Program-made: the position numbers and the translations under genes | NCBI GenBank assembly: GCA_023079485.1 | Contig: CM041115.1 | Span: 27,405,505-27,469,504 of the forward strand | Direction: 5' to 3' | Length of the DNA: 64,000 nucleotides | DNA from: Archilochus colubris | Taxonomy: Eukaryota; Chordata; Aves; Apodiformes; Trochilidae | The notes under the pieces: model-generated | What the model was told of the DNA's origin: nothing | What the model saw: the letters and a program-made list of their open reading frames with translations, nothing else | Databases searched by the model: none | In this document: positions 46,801 through 59,085 of the stretch, in pieces | How the letters are laid out: each line of letters starts with the position of its first letter | How positions within the stretch are numbered: position 1 is the first letter of the stretch

Positions 46801-48260
46801 AAAGTTTTAAGAGAAATACAATGCAAGTAACTGATGATTAGCAAAGCAGGATTTTCCCTAGTGACAACTGGTGGTTAATCAACACTGTGAAATGTGAATA
46901 TCAGATTCTGAGTTCAATCTTCCTAAGAATTAACACAGTAATATATCCTCATGCTCTATCAAAACCTGTATTTTGGTAGGTAGAAAGACTAAAAGTGGAT
47001 ATACATACACCCATACATATATTCAGTTCCTGCACAATGATTCTCTGAAGCTCCTCAGCTTTCTGGCTTCTTTAGAACTTAGATATTTTGTGGGATATAT
47101 TTAAATTTTATTGATATTATTATTAAGCACAGCTAAATATCCCCTTATTCATGAATAGGAGACAGGTAGCTGGCTGTTCCTGATTAATAATCTAGTGTTT
47201 TGGATGTTTTCATTAAAGCCTTTATGTTCCAATGAGACATTTATGAAACTAAAAACATTATTTGTAGAACTTAACAAAAATGTAAAATTGCACCATCAAC
47301 ACATTTCTGAATGTAGTAGAAATCCTTTCTACTTGCTAGTACATAAATACACTGATGAAAATAGGCAGTATACAATGAACGTAGCAGAGAACACAAAAAG
47401 AATCCTTAATATGGCCCTTATTAATCCCATGTTACTTTAAAAATAGTCTTACAGCTTATTGCACAAGCTTCATAACTAAATTCAGCAAAACAATTTTTGG
47501 TGTTGCATAAGAATAAGTAGCACATACTGTTCCATTGCACTCCCAAATTAAAAGTTAAGAACGTTAAGCCAGATCCTAAGTCTTTTAACTTGGTGTTGTA
47601 TTCCAATTTCCTTAATGAATCAGACTTCTTACGTGTACAAGAAGAGACTCACTCAAAATCAGAAACATTATCAAGCCATAATCTTTACAGTTTATTCATG
47701 GCACTGACTGAGGAGGTGAAACAGTGGCCTCATTGATCTCTACAGCTTAAGAAAGTGAAGTGGTGAGGGAGGTGCTGGTCCCTTTTCCTGCCCACCCAGT
47801 GACAGGGCACATGGGGATGGTTCAAAGAAGTGTCAAGGGAAGTTCAGACTTGATGTTAGATAACCTTTTTTGTTTTATAGAGAGGGGTGATGAGACACTG
47901 GACCAGACATCCTAGAGAGGTGGTTGATGTCCTATGTCTGTCACTACCCTAAAAAGAGGTATTTAGACAGTACTCTTGTCCTGGTCTCCTGGGACAGAAG
48001 GAACAGTATGCTATCTCTAAGGCTGACTCCCATGTGACTCATAGTGATAAGTCATATTACTGGAGTCATAGAGTACTTGCTCACTTGCAATAGAAGGCAG
48101 CTTTCTATTATTTATTCAGTGATAGCTCTAAAATGACTCACTGAATTATGAGCAAAAGCTTAAGAGTAGAAGTATAAGGTTCATTTGCTTGACAGAGAAA
48201 ATGGACAGGAGACCGTAACAATTGGGCAACATTGTACAGTAAGAAAAGCCTGGGAGCCAT
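43817..48260. other. Intergenic 3' flank of NFIL3
   Basis: No gene is recognised. A degenerate tRNA-like segment near 45.15 kb is listed separately. Short open frames, such as 122 codons antisense at 46.24-46.61 kb, have no family resemblance. Confidence 0.55.
45150..45375 (+). mobile_element. Possible old tRNA-derived SINE
   Basis: TTGGTCCAGCAGTCAAGGCG at 45161-45180, followed by ATGG, resembles the A-box/D-arm region of tRNA-Ser or tRNA-Leu. CAGGATTTAATTCTG about 35 bases later is a decayed B box (GGTTCGAATCC). The tail continues to a T-rich stretch ending near 45,366. The cloverleaf is not intact, so this is not a functional tRNA. It could be an ancient amniote SINE relic or a tRNA pseudogene; family unknown. 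Confidence 0.4.
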
Positions 48261-48540
48261 TTTCACAGCATTGTAGAATGGTTTGGGTTGGAAGGGAACT
48301 TAAAAATCACCTAGTTCTAACCTCCCTCCCACCATCAGGGACACCTCCCACTTCACCAGGTTGCTCAAAGCCCCATCCATCTAGCCTTGAACACTTCCAG
48401 GGAAGGGGTACCAGCCTCACAGAAAATAATTTCTTCCTACTATCCCATCTAAATATACCTTCTTTGACTTTGAAAACATTCCTCCTGATCCCATTGCCAC
48501 ATGCTCTTGTAAGAAGTCATTCTTCAGCTTGCCAGTAGGT
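48261..48540 (-). mobile_element. CR1 3'-end fragment, antisense
   Basis: Reverse complement of a CR1 3' UTR: a TTGTAGAATGG terminus, then TTGGAAGGGAACTTAAAAATCACC, then sequence matching the last part of the CR1 open frame in other copies here. It is frameshifted and inactive. Confidence 0.88.
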
Positions 48541-48559
48541 ATAAAGGTATTTACATTTA

Positions 48560-49880
48560 CATAATTCAGAGCTTCAGCTTTCCTAACCTGATATGAGGCT
48601 GCTCAGACAATTCCTTGGTATTATTCCTCCCAGGCCACATGTCCCAACTTCCACCCTCTGTAGGTTTCCCTTTTATGTCTGAGTTTGTCCAGGAGCTCTT
48701 GTTCGCCTGTGCAGGATTTCTGGCATTTTTGCCTGCTTTCCTCTTCTCTGGGATGCACTGCTCCTGAGCTGGGAGGAGGTGGTCCTTGAATATGAATAGC
48801 CAGCTTGCTTGGGCCCATCCATCCTCCAGGCTTTTATCCCATGGTACTCAGCTAAGCAGGTCCCCAAACATGACAAAGTCTCATTTCTTGAAGTTCAGGG
48901 CAGTGAGCCTGCTGTGTTCATCCTCCTCATCGCCCTAAGGATCTTGAACTCCACACTGAAGCCAACCACCTCTCCACTTAAGCTTCACATTCCCCAGCAC
49001 CCCCTCCTTGGTGGTGACAAGAACAAGGTCCATCATAGCACCTGTCCTTGTTGGCTACTAAGCTGACTCACCCGTTGGAGTGGCTGCAATTCCTTTGTAC
49101 TAAAATTCAGATGCTCTCATGCTGATGTGATCATTCTCCAGGGTCTGGGTACCTATTATTGGGACTTGCATCAAACTGGTTGAAGTGGGATGGACTCAGG
49201 TTTCCCTTCCCCAGCAACTTGACTTTCCTCTTCATCATCTTGGTAAACATATGGCCATAGATGCTCTTCCTTTTCTCTGACAGATGGGATCATCATACAG
49301 ATTTCTCAAAGCACGTTCCATGGTCTAAGTAGTGAAACCCCTGGTGTGACACCAGCCCTTCAGCAACTTTGTTGGCTCCACTGGCAAAAGGTAGGATTGG
49401 TCCCTTCAAGTCCTTTCCCATCAGACTGGAGGACTGATGAAAAAAACTTCTTGTGCTCCACAGTTGTTCAGCACTGCTCTCAAGGCTCTGTAATCCTCTT
49501 GATACTCCTCAGACTCCTTCTGGTTGTATCACCAGTGCACACATGAAACTGCAGCAAGTGATTAACAGCCAGTGGACTCTATGAGGCTCAGTAGTCTCTT
49601 GGTGACGTCCCTGATACAAGCCCCCAGCAAGAAGCACACTGCTGTAGAAAGTGTCAGGTTGGCAAACGGTGCCTCTATACCTCTCAGGACGGATTTTCCT
49701 GCTACTATATCACCTGTCACATTTTCATAGTTGCCCTAGTTGTTAGATCAGAGTGCCTTACTGAGCTCCAGCATCCCTTCTGATGAGATAGGTCTTTCCT
49801 CTTCAGCCCACAGAGCGGTGAAGTTGTTCTACAATGGGGGAAGTGGCTTCTCCCTGCTGGATTTTCATAGAATCATTGTA
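48560..49880 (-). mobile_element. Avian interspersed repeat, probably LINE internal region
   Basis: This block resembles a dispersed avian repeat I associate with CR1-type internal sequence, read on the minus strand. Recognisable stretches include GTTCAGGGCAGTGAGCCTGC near 48,893 and CTAAGGATCTTGAACTCCAC near 48,935. A second part near 49,590-49,700 belongs to the same repeat, with sequence between them deleted or diverged. A short CR1-like terminus, TCATAGAATCATTGTAG, lies at 49,866. Class assignment is from memory; RepeatMasker would decide. No intact frame exists. Confidence 0.45.
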
Positions 49881-49929
49881 GGGTCCTCAAGTGTCCTATA
49901 AGTGTGGCCCCAAATGAAACTGAACTACT

Positions 49930-50142
49930 GGTTGGAGTGGCTGGAATTCCTTTTCAACTTTTTTCACATTCTTCTCTCTTGCAGTGCTGCACATTTTTTT
50001 TTAGCACTTCTTACATGTATCTCAGCTATGGGCAGCCACAGATTTGGATTTGGATGGATTTCACTGTGTCCAAGAGGGACAGCTTCTTCTTCCAGAGGCT
50101 ACCCCCTAGATACCAAAATCCTTGCCATGTAAACCCAATACA
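49930..50142 (-). mobile_element. ERVL-type LTR fragment, antisense
   Basis: Only the 5' end of the LTR family seen at 6.2-7.2 kb survives. On the minus strand it starts at 50142 with TGTATTGGGTTTACATGGCA and runs about 200 bases before truncation. It lies between LINE debris on both sides. Confidence 0.65.
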
Positions 50143-50199
50143 CTGGTTAAAAAACTCTATTCCCAACTATAGAATTACTTCAAGAAAGCTGACTGTATC

Positions 50200-50222
50200 A
50201 AACAAACAAACAAACAAACAAC
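50200..50222. repeat. (AAAC)n microsatellite
   Basis: Five perfect tetranucleotide copies, a candidate length polymorphism. Confidence 0.9.
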
Positions 50223-50650
50223 TCTTTCCTATAATTTTTCTCAAGTCAGAGAAGGCATAAGTGATGCTCAGCTGCAAGTTTCCCAGCTGATTAGAGCAAA
50301 TATGAAGACTGCACTGTTACTGACAGTCCTACTCCATATTCCACTCCTTGTGCCTTGCTCAACAGGGATATATCACTCCTTGGAGATAAATCAAACATGG
50401 TTATACTCTGAAACTCTTATTGCAAATCTTTCTGGAAATGTCCCATTCATATTTTTTTCTGCAGCTAAAAGGTGAATGTATATTTATTTACTTATTGCAG
50501 CATAAAGTGAGTGCAGATATTTACTGTGCCACCATGGCCTGCATTAACTGTAAGCAATTTTTCCCCCCCTAATATCCCAATACTCTGTTCTACAATGAGC
50601 CACAAGATTAAGGTAAATATGGGTAGAACATGATGAACTCATCTGGATTT

Positions 50651-51690
50651 TCATAGAATCATAGTGTAGAATGGTTAGGGGTGGAAAAAGGATCATCTAT
50701 TTCAAACCTCCCTGTCAATGGCTGGGACACCTTCTACTAGAGCTCAAAGCTCCATCCAACCCGTCTTAAACCCCCCCCCCCTTCCTTCCAGGGAGAAGGC
50801 AGCCACAATGTCTGTAGCCAACCTGTTCCAGTTCCTTACCATCCTCACAGTAAAGAATTTCTTCCTAATGTCTAGCCTGAATGTACCCTCTTCCAGTACC
50901 CTTTGTCCTGTTGCTACATACCCTTATAAAATGTCCTTCCTCAGCTTTCTTGTAGGCCCCCTTCAGACATTGGAAAACTACTATAAGATCTCCCTGGAAC
51001 CGTCTCTTTTCTCCATGCTAAAAACCCTCAACTCTGTCAGTCTGTCTTCACAGAGAGTGCTCCAGCCCCATATTGATCTTTTCAGCTCTCCTCTGGAGAG
51101 ATTGCTCCAACATATCCTTGTCCATCTTATGGTGGGGACTCCAGAACTGGAGACAGTACTCCAGGTGGGGTCTCAGAGGGGATCACCTCGCTTGACCTGC
51201 TGGTCACACTTCTTTTGATTCATCCCATGATATGGCTGGCTTTCTCAAGCTGCAAATGTACATTGATGGCTCATGTTGAGCTTTTCATCGACCATCACCC
51301 CCAAGCCCTTCCTCTCAGGGCTGTTTTCAATCCATTCTCTGCCAAGCCCATATTTGTTCTTGGAATTGCCCCAACCCAGGTGCAGGACTTTGCACTTGGC
51401 CTTACTGAACTTCATGAGGTTGGCATGGGTCCACCTCTCCAGCCTGTCAGGATCCCTCTGGTTGGCCAACCTTCCCTCCAGTGGTTTAACTCTACCACAG
51501 AGCTTGGTGTCATCAGTGAACTTGCCGAGGGTGCTATCAATCCCTCTCTCCATGTCACTGACAAAATCATTAAACAGCACTGGTCCCAGTACCAGCCCTT
51601 GAGAAAAGTCACTCACCACTGGTCTGTATTTGGACACTGAGCCACTGACTACAACTCCTTGAGTACAACTGTCCATCCAGCCTTATCCAC
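50651..51690 (-). mobile_element. CR1 LINE, antisense, 3' half of RT plus tail
   Basis: The 3' terminus at 50,651 shows reverse-complement octamers (ATAGAATCATAG). The minus-strand frame near 51,676-51,245 encodes the LGPVLFN block, a catalytic motif reading FTDDT (family FADDT) and the conserved NLMKFSKAKCKVLHLG stretch, without stops for 143 codons. Other parts are frameshifted. It has a poly-C run of about 11 near 50,770. Confidence 0.92.
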
Positions 51691-52869
51691 TGAGTGTTTG
51701 TCACTATCTGTTACAGTCTGTTCACAAAACACTTGCTAATCTGATCCTTTTGCTCACTAGTCTGTTTTCATGTCAGTCTGCAGTACCTGTTGAAGTTTTT
51801 CTTCTGATAATCCTGCTCACATAAAATTAAGGTGATAATATTCTTTAAGAAAGATACCCTCTTTCTGTTCATGTGTGGCCTCAAAAGATTACAGACAGTC
51901 CAGAATCTCCATTCTAGAATCTCCTGTCTCTGCACCAGGTCTTTATCATGTGGCTTTTTTTCTAAAAGGGCATAGAAGGGTATCAGGGTAACAAAGGCCT
52001 AAAATAAGAGTGGTGCAGCTCAACAGTGATTGTTGCATGTCTTCAAATTGTTGACGAAGATGTTTTTGCCCTCCTCCTGATTTCCTTGGGCAGATTTTTG
52101 AAATCTTGCCCTAGAACCAGTAGCAATTTAGTTGAAGCTGTTTCATTTTCCCATTCTCCTCAACTGGTTCTGATTCCAGATGCTCATTTTTTTTCATTAA
52201 CTGCTGAAGCTATTCCCTAAACTAAGGAAATCACAGGGTTATTAGTTCCATCTCATGAGCAACCCTTGACTAAAAACTCAAATTAGGCAAGGCCACTTCT
52301 TTTGACTTTAGCATCCTTGCTCTGTTTGAAATATTTCTTTCTGCATGTTCATTCTGCATATTCATTCTGTCCATCTGCATGTCCTCAAAAAGTACCTACA
52401 AGTATCTAAGCATAAATGACTAAACCAAATTAGATTCAAAACTCAAAAATACTTAGAGGTTAGCCTAAAGAAACTTGGCCTCTTGTTTACTTTTACTCCT
52501 GCCCTCCAGACTGTATCTCTCAATACCAATTTGAATATTATGGTGTGTTCTTGTATAGCCAGAATGTTTTCCATTTAATTTTTTTCTGACTCCTGTGTAA
52601 TGAGGTAATGTCAGCTCTACTACCTTACTGTGGACTTAGTTTGGCAAAAATACTCTGACAGCATTATATTACTCAATATTTACATCAGATGAAAGAAACA
52701 GTACCCAGCTTTCAACAAGGTATTACCTTCAACAAGGTATTAATTTTATTATAGGAGAATCTTCTTGTGCTGTGTAATAGGTGTGTTGCCAATGAGGAGA
52801 CAGTAAAATAGCAAACAAGCAACAATGTATTCTTTGTCATGTAAATGTGGTTTGACCCTGGCAAGCTGA
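51691..52869. other. Intergenic between CR1 copies
   Basis: No gene or repeat family is recognised, apart from a 17-base tandem duplication (TTCAACAAGGTATTA core) near 52,713-52,743. Confidence 0.5.
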
Positions 52870-53945
52870 CCCTTTTTGAAGGCTCTACTGAGGCATGCAA
52901 ATAACAAAGGGGTAACTGATGACAGCCAACATGGCCTCACCAAAGACAAGTCTCGCCTGACTAATCTTGTGGTCTTTTACCATGGAGTCACAACCTCAGT
53001 GGACAAAGGCAGAGCAACAGACATCACCTGCTTGGATGTGTGCAAAGCATTAAGCAGCATCCCATGTGATACTCTGATCTTTAAACAGGAACAGTAAGGA
53101 TTCAATGGATGGACCACGCATTGGATGATTGCATCCAAAGAGTTGTCATCACTGGCTCAATGACCAAATGGAGATGTGTGACGAGTGGGGTTCCTCAAGG
53201 GTCAGTACTCAGACCAGTGCTGCTTAACATCTTTGTTGGTGACATAGTAGAATCAAATGCACCCTCAGCAAGTTTGCTGATGACACCAAACTGTGTGGTG
53301 ACTTGAGGATGGTGGTGGACCAGAAGCTTAACCTGAGCTGTTAATGTGCGCCTGCAGCCCACAAAGCCAACTCTGTCCTGGGCTGCATCAAAAGAAGCAC
53401 AGACAGATGGCCAAAGGAGGTGGTTTTCCCTCCTGCTCTGCTCTTGTGAATCCCAACCTGGAGCACTGTGTCCAGTTCTGGAGTCCCAACACAAGAAGGA
53501 CATAGAGCTCCTTGAGTGTGTCCAGAGGAGAGCCACAAAAAGGGCTGGAGCACCTCCTGTGAAGACAGGCTAAGGAAGCTGGGGTTGTTCAACCTTCAGA
53601 AGTGGAGGCTCTGAGGTGACATTTTAGCAGCTTTCCAATACCTGAAGGGGGCCTACAAGAAAGCTGGGGTACATCTTTTTGCAGGACGTGTAGTGAGAGG
53701 ACAAGGGACAATGGTTTAAAACTTCAGGGGAGATTTAGGTTAGACATTAGGAACAAATTCCTTAATTTGAGGATGGTGACACTGGGACAGGGTGCCCAAG
53801 GAAATTGTGGCTGCTCTCTCTCTGGAAGTGTTCAAGGCCAGATTGGATGTGGCCTTGAGCAACCTGATCTAGTGCTAAGTGTCCCTGTGCATAGCAGGGG
53901 GGTTTAATATCCCTTCCAGCACTGGCCATTTTGTGATTTGATGGT
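52870..53945 (+). mobile_element. CR1 LINE, sense, heavily decayed
   Basis: Starts in the RT palm region (SQHGLTKDKSRLTNLVVFYH near 52,924-52,983) and runs to a diverged 3' end near 53,943. The GVPQGSVL block survives near 53,190. The catalytic FADDT is split by a frameshift near 53,270-53,285. Several internal deletions shorten it compared with the 60-kb copy. Confidence 0.9.
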
Positions 53946-56900
53946 ATTTGCTATTTATTCGAAAGTCTTTTTTTAAAGAATGTGGCATAATATCTAGCTT
54001 TCCATGTTACTTTTTTGGAGCATCTGCCTCAGTTTGTTAAATATTTTTTACACCATCTCTGATAATGCTTGCCTACAAAAACTCTACTTAATGTTGTAGG
54101 TACCTTGTAAGAAAAAAAAACCCTTTTTTGCCTCTTGAGTAATTTAGAACAGGAAGCAAAATGTGCTCCTTATCAAGGTACTCAAGGGCTGAAACACAAG
54201 TTGTTGTTCTAAAAAGACTGCTTTTTTTACTCACTCTTTTTCTAATTATCGATGACTCAGATGAAACTACAGTCCTAAAATATGCAGAGGGTCTCTCTTC
54301 ATATAGCAAATGGTGGTTTTCCTGAACTGCAGCAGATTCACTCATTGAATTTGAGTCAGGACCATTCATAGTTATTTAAGCACTTAGCTAAAAGAAACAA
54401 GAAATAAACCTACAGATACCAATATTTTTTATTTAAATTCAATAATCATGAAAAGTTCAAGGGCAGTCTGCAACTCAGTAAAAAGATTACTGAATCTGAG
54501 ATATGAAAAGAATATGAAGTGTTTTTCTTGGAAATGATAAAGTGTATGCGTGTCTGTCTATTTATAGCATGAAACATGACCCAAGCACATTTTTCCAGTG
54601 CAACATGTTAAGTGTTGTGTGGGTTCTGATACACATTTAATGGTGAATGTGTATTAATAACTCAAAAACTGCTATTATGAACTGATCCAGTTTTCTCTCA
54701 AAACCTGTCTAAAACTCTTAGGAAGCAAAGACAATAAACAGGATTGTATAACACATTCTGAACTTGTACTGGAAAGAAAACATTTTGCATATGGTTCTCA
54801 GGAATTTTTTTAACACTGAAACTGTATTTCAGTAGCACTCCAAGCTATTTTTTTTTCAGAAGACAGTGTGTGCACAAAACTTCTGCTAAATTTATGCCTT
54901 AGCACAGTTCTGAAGCATTCACTAGAGAAATGTGAGCTCTTCTATTCTTGTTTGTGACCATTTTACCACTCAAAGGTTATGGGAAAGAACATTAAAATGG
55001 GTTAAAGAGCAGCAGAATATGGAATGAAATAAAAAGAATTTTCTCTCAGTGTAGCTGATTAAGTACAGCATCAGGCAGAATGTTAAGTAAACATATAGGG
55101 AAAAAAAAAAAAAAAAAAAAAAAGAAAAGAAGAAGGAAGAAGAATTCCTAGATGGTAAGTCTAATTCTCACAAGAACTTCATGACTTCATGACAAACTTC
55201 GTACCCAACACTTGGAGCTTATCCTGTCAAGCACAAAGTACAATCACATGCAGCATGAGAAAAACTTTTTACTTTGTATGACAAATGTCACTTGAAAATG
55301 GGCCTTGCTTTTAATTTAAAACATAAACATGTGTAAACACATAAGGAGAAACTAGTTTTGATCATTTGCCAAATATTGCACAACTATTTATACTAATAAA
55401 TAACCTTCTATAACAGGAAGTGTACTGTATATTTTATGTGTTCCCACAATTTGTAAGAGGCCTTATCCTTTCTGTTACACAGATCCTTCAAGAGAAAGAG
55501 AAGACTAGATAAAATAGCTTATATTATAATATATAAAAAAACTTTTCAATCATCCGCTAAAGATTCAGGGAACACTCAGAGTACATTAGACATAAGAGTA
55601 CATTTAGTTAGAGAGTTTTCTCACTCCTTACTCTTTCAGAACTCAGGTTAAAGTCATGCCTTACTTAATAAAATATAATGTATAGTTAAGAAAATAATCA
55701 TGGGGCCTATGATCTCATTATTTGCATCATATAAATTACAAAGTAAGGCATATTCCAGCTGTTAGGAAAACCAACCGGTCTAGTTTCCTAAGCCATTATT
55801 AAGGTATACAGATCAGACAAATTAATGTCCAATGTATCTTATTTTGTGTCTTATGCTGCTGTTGCCAAGGTTATGATATACACAAAGGCCAAAATATGTA
55901 CCAAGATCTAGGGGGTTTGTTTTTGTGCTGGATTCTTCGTTTAGTATCAAAAATGTAGCAGGAAGGAAGTACGTCCAAAAACCTCTATGGCTTTCAGCTG
56001 CTGCAAAAGATCTCTTATTTATGCCCCCTTACTATCACGATTACTAGGACTGCTAGTTTGTAACAAGCAAAAGTTGTTTTGAACATTGGGAAGAATATTT
56101 CTACTTGTACCCTCCAAACAAACTGCATGGTTGCAGTGGTGCTATTTAGATAGTGGAATGCATAGTTACCTTTATTTGGGTTTCCACTGGAAAAATACGT
56201 TCTGTGGCTAACAGAGATAACTTCAACTAAATTCTGCAGAAATTTGGTGTGAGTTTGGAGAAGGTACAGTCAGAAGGTGAGAGGTTCAGCAAGTTCTTGG
56301 AATGAGGTAGTAATAATGTTTTGGTGGAGACAGCAAAATACAAAGATCATGAAAGAGCCTTTAAATTTGGATTCTAACCAATCAGTCTGAGCAGGCTGAG
56401 AAAGCCAAGTAAACTGGATCCCAGTCATCCTGACATGAGAGCTGATCACTTTCAAAAATAGATGAAGCAACACAAACTGAAATGAGCAGACTTTAAAAAA
56501 TACAGAAATGAGGAAGACTAGCCAAAGAAGAACAAGGTTTAAGAGAACTGTGAAAGAAGCGATACTAAGGACACAAAGTGGAGATAAAGAATGTAGGAAC
56601 GAAACCCTTAGCTTAATGATGGGTTTCACTGGCATCAAGTGCAAGCAAAACATACAGAAGGCACAAACTAGGTTCAGCTATATAAGCACATATGAGGGAA
56701 TGAGGTAAAAAATGGGGCAGATGCATCAAGAGGAACAAGAAGCATACGTGCACATCAACACTGTAAGACTGGGCAGGGAATTGCTGCTCTGCTACAGTGT
56801 AGAAAGGAAGAATGAATAATATATAGTGCAGATAAAATTTAAAGGTTTAATATTTTTGGATTAGCGTTCTCTAACAAAGTTGATGTAAGCATGTTGCCAA

Positions 56901-57969
56901 GCCAGTATTTGTACCAGGCAGCATGAAAATACTTCAGTGAGCTAGATGTTTTCAAATTGGCAGAGATGAAAGAATTTCAGCTTTGGATTGTTATGATTCC
57001 AATGGAAGGATTTGTGAGATTCTTACTGAAACAACCATCTGAACTTTTTTCACATATAGCCGCAGCTGTTCCTGAGAAATTGAGTGGTGCTCTGGTTAAA
57101 AAAATAAATATATTGCTTCATTCAAAGTGGGAAATAAACTGAAACATTAATGATAAATTTATTTCCAAACACTTGAATGGTAGTGAGGAAAAAGGTGAGA
57201 ACAAACAGGAGTTCAGAATGAACTTCCTCATTCTACCACAAGGCAAGACAGAGTAAATAGATGGTATACAGTTTGATTACTGTAAGGGTCTTCTCTCTTG
57301 CATGATGAAGTCATAGTAGGCAATTGAAGTGTAATCAAGATGAAATTGCTATAAAGAGTACACACAAGCAGAAGTACAACAATACATTGTGTATATCAAG
57401 TTTTTAATTGCTAAAAAATTTTAGACCAAGTTGGATTTTGCAATAGAATGCACATGGTTTCACCTGCTAAAAATTTCCACTAAAACTAGGAAACTGCAAC
57501 ACTGTTTAGTAAATTTGCAGAGAATTTGGAGGTGAGACTGTCTCCAAAGTGGAAGACAGGGTTAAGAGTCAAAATTATGCAGCCAAGATTAGAGAAAAGA
57601 TACACAAGTGATTGGAGGTTATTTAACAGTAAATGCAAGATAATATAAAATAAAAAAAATGTTCTATCACACAATTGCATGATGAGCAGCAACTGGCTGA
57701 TGAAAGGTGTCTGTGGTGTTGACCTGCAAGTCCTTGCAATAGATGACTAGTTGATCAGTACCTAACTAGATCATGCTGTTGGAAAAAAGCGTATCAGGAC
57801 ATATAAGCAAGAGAACAGATTTCAAGACACAGAGAGAAATTCTGCATTATTAAACCTTGGGTGTCTTTAAGTTTTGGCCACTATCTTCACGATCAACATG
57901 TGGCCAAAACCAACCAATGGCAGAGAATCCAGAATAGGATGAAGAGAAAGAGCTCATCAAATGCATGAC
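53946..57969. other. Intergenic, nothing recognised
   Basis: About 4 kb without a recognised gene or transposon. It contains a 48-base pure purine tract (55,097-55,144). Open frames up to 127 codons (56.27-56.65 kb, minus) have no family resemblance. Confidence 0.55.
55097..55144 (+). repeat. 48-base purine tract with A23 run
   Basis: GGG, 23 consecutive A, then AG-only sequence. It could be a degenerate poly(A) of an old retroposed copy or simple slippage; no source gene is recognisable upstream. Confidence 0.9.
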
Positions 57970-58481
57970 TGTCATAGTTTGAGTAAGAGAAACCAAGGAG
58001 GGCTTTCACACTCAGAGGGCGGAACACAGAGAGGTCTGTCTATTCCCTCACACTTGCTGCCCATACTCAGAGAGACCAGCAGTCCAACCCTTTTTTTTTC
58101 TTTTTTTCCCTCACCCACTCTGTGCTTCTGTGCTTTACCCCCAGCTCGACACTGCTCTTCAGAATCCACATCCATCGGGTGGTGGGAAGAGCCCTGGAAC
58201 CGTCTCCTGAGTCGGCCCTGCAGCAAGGAACCCTCATCCACCTGTCCCTGGCAGCATCGAGATCAGGTTGTGTGTATCTTTGCATATGTTTATATATCTG
58301 TTTGTTATCTCATGTGTTACTGCTTTTCCCCTGTTGTAGTAAACCTGTTTCAGTTTTAATTTCCAACTTTCAGTCTTTATTCCCCTTTTATTTTCCCTTG
58401 GAAGAGTGGGGGAGCTGTGAGGGGGAGGGTGGTAATAGAGAATAGTTTTCTAGTCTGTGTTTTGGTCCACCCGTACCGCTA
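57970..58481 (+). mobile_element. ERVL-type solo LTR, sense
   Basis: Starts TGTCATAGTTTGAG at 57970 after ATGAC, and contains the AACCTGTTTCAGTTTTAATT block near 58,342-58,361 shared with the antisense LTR at 20.8-21.7 kb. The 3' end is diverged near a TTTTGGTCCACCC stretch (58,459-58,471), and a matching right-hand duplication was not found. No internal region is attached. Open frames across it are not genes. Confidence 0.7.
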
Positions 58482-59008
58482 GGACCTAGAGGAAAGATGG
58501 GGAAAATTGAGGTTAATTAACCTAACAAATAAAGGCTTAAGGAATAGTACAGATAAGAATTTTCATGTCCGTAAAATGTTGCTACAAATAGAACTAGACA
58601 TTTAAGAAAACTCAAAAAGTTGAGAAGTACTGGATTATATGATTTATGAAGGCTATAGTCTCCATGCTGAAAAATTTTAAGAGCATTTTAGATAAAGACT
58701 AGGCAGGATATTATTTGTTTGGGGGAAGGATAGCTATTCCTGGAAGAACTTTTACCCCTATATTTGTGTAGTTCTCTTTTTGGCCCTAGTTGTTAATCTC
58801 CTTCTCTGCTTCCTAAAATATTTTGTATAAAAGTTAATATTTGCAATATACTTGGGAACAGTGCTGACTAGATTGCTTATTTATGAGTACAATCAAAGAA
58901 TCAATGTTCAGATAATTGGCAGGGGATTAATGTGATTATCTATAAACCATGTGGATCCCTATTTAGGAACATGAGCTCAGCTGTGTGTGGGTTTGCTTTT
59001 GCCAGCAA

Positions 59009-59085
59009 TATCATAGAATCACAGAGTATTTTAATTTGGAAGAGACCCGCAAAGATCATTGAGTCCAGCTCTCTGCTCCTTTATC
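59009..59085 (-). mobile_element. CR1 3'-end fragment, antisense
   Basis: ATCATAGAATCACAGAG, a TTGGAAGAGACC-type stretch and a GAGTCCAGCTC stretch are the reverse complement of a CR1 terminus. Confidence 0.8.

Noticed and set aside
51245..51676. 143-codon minus-strand open frame as a gene
   Set aside because: It is a piece of CR1 reverse transcriptase with broken surroundings.
55097..55144. Poly(A) tail of a retrogene
   Set aside because: No coding similarity or target duplication was found upstream, so it is kept as simple sequence only.
57961..58359. 132-codon open frame on the + strand as a gene
   Set aside because: It lies inside an ERVL-type LTR with no retroviral or host protein similarity.
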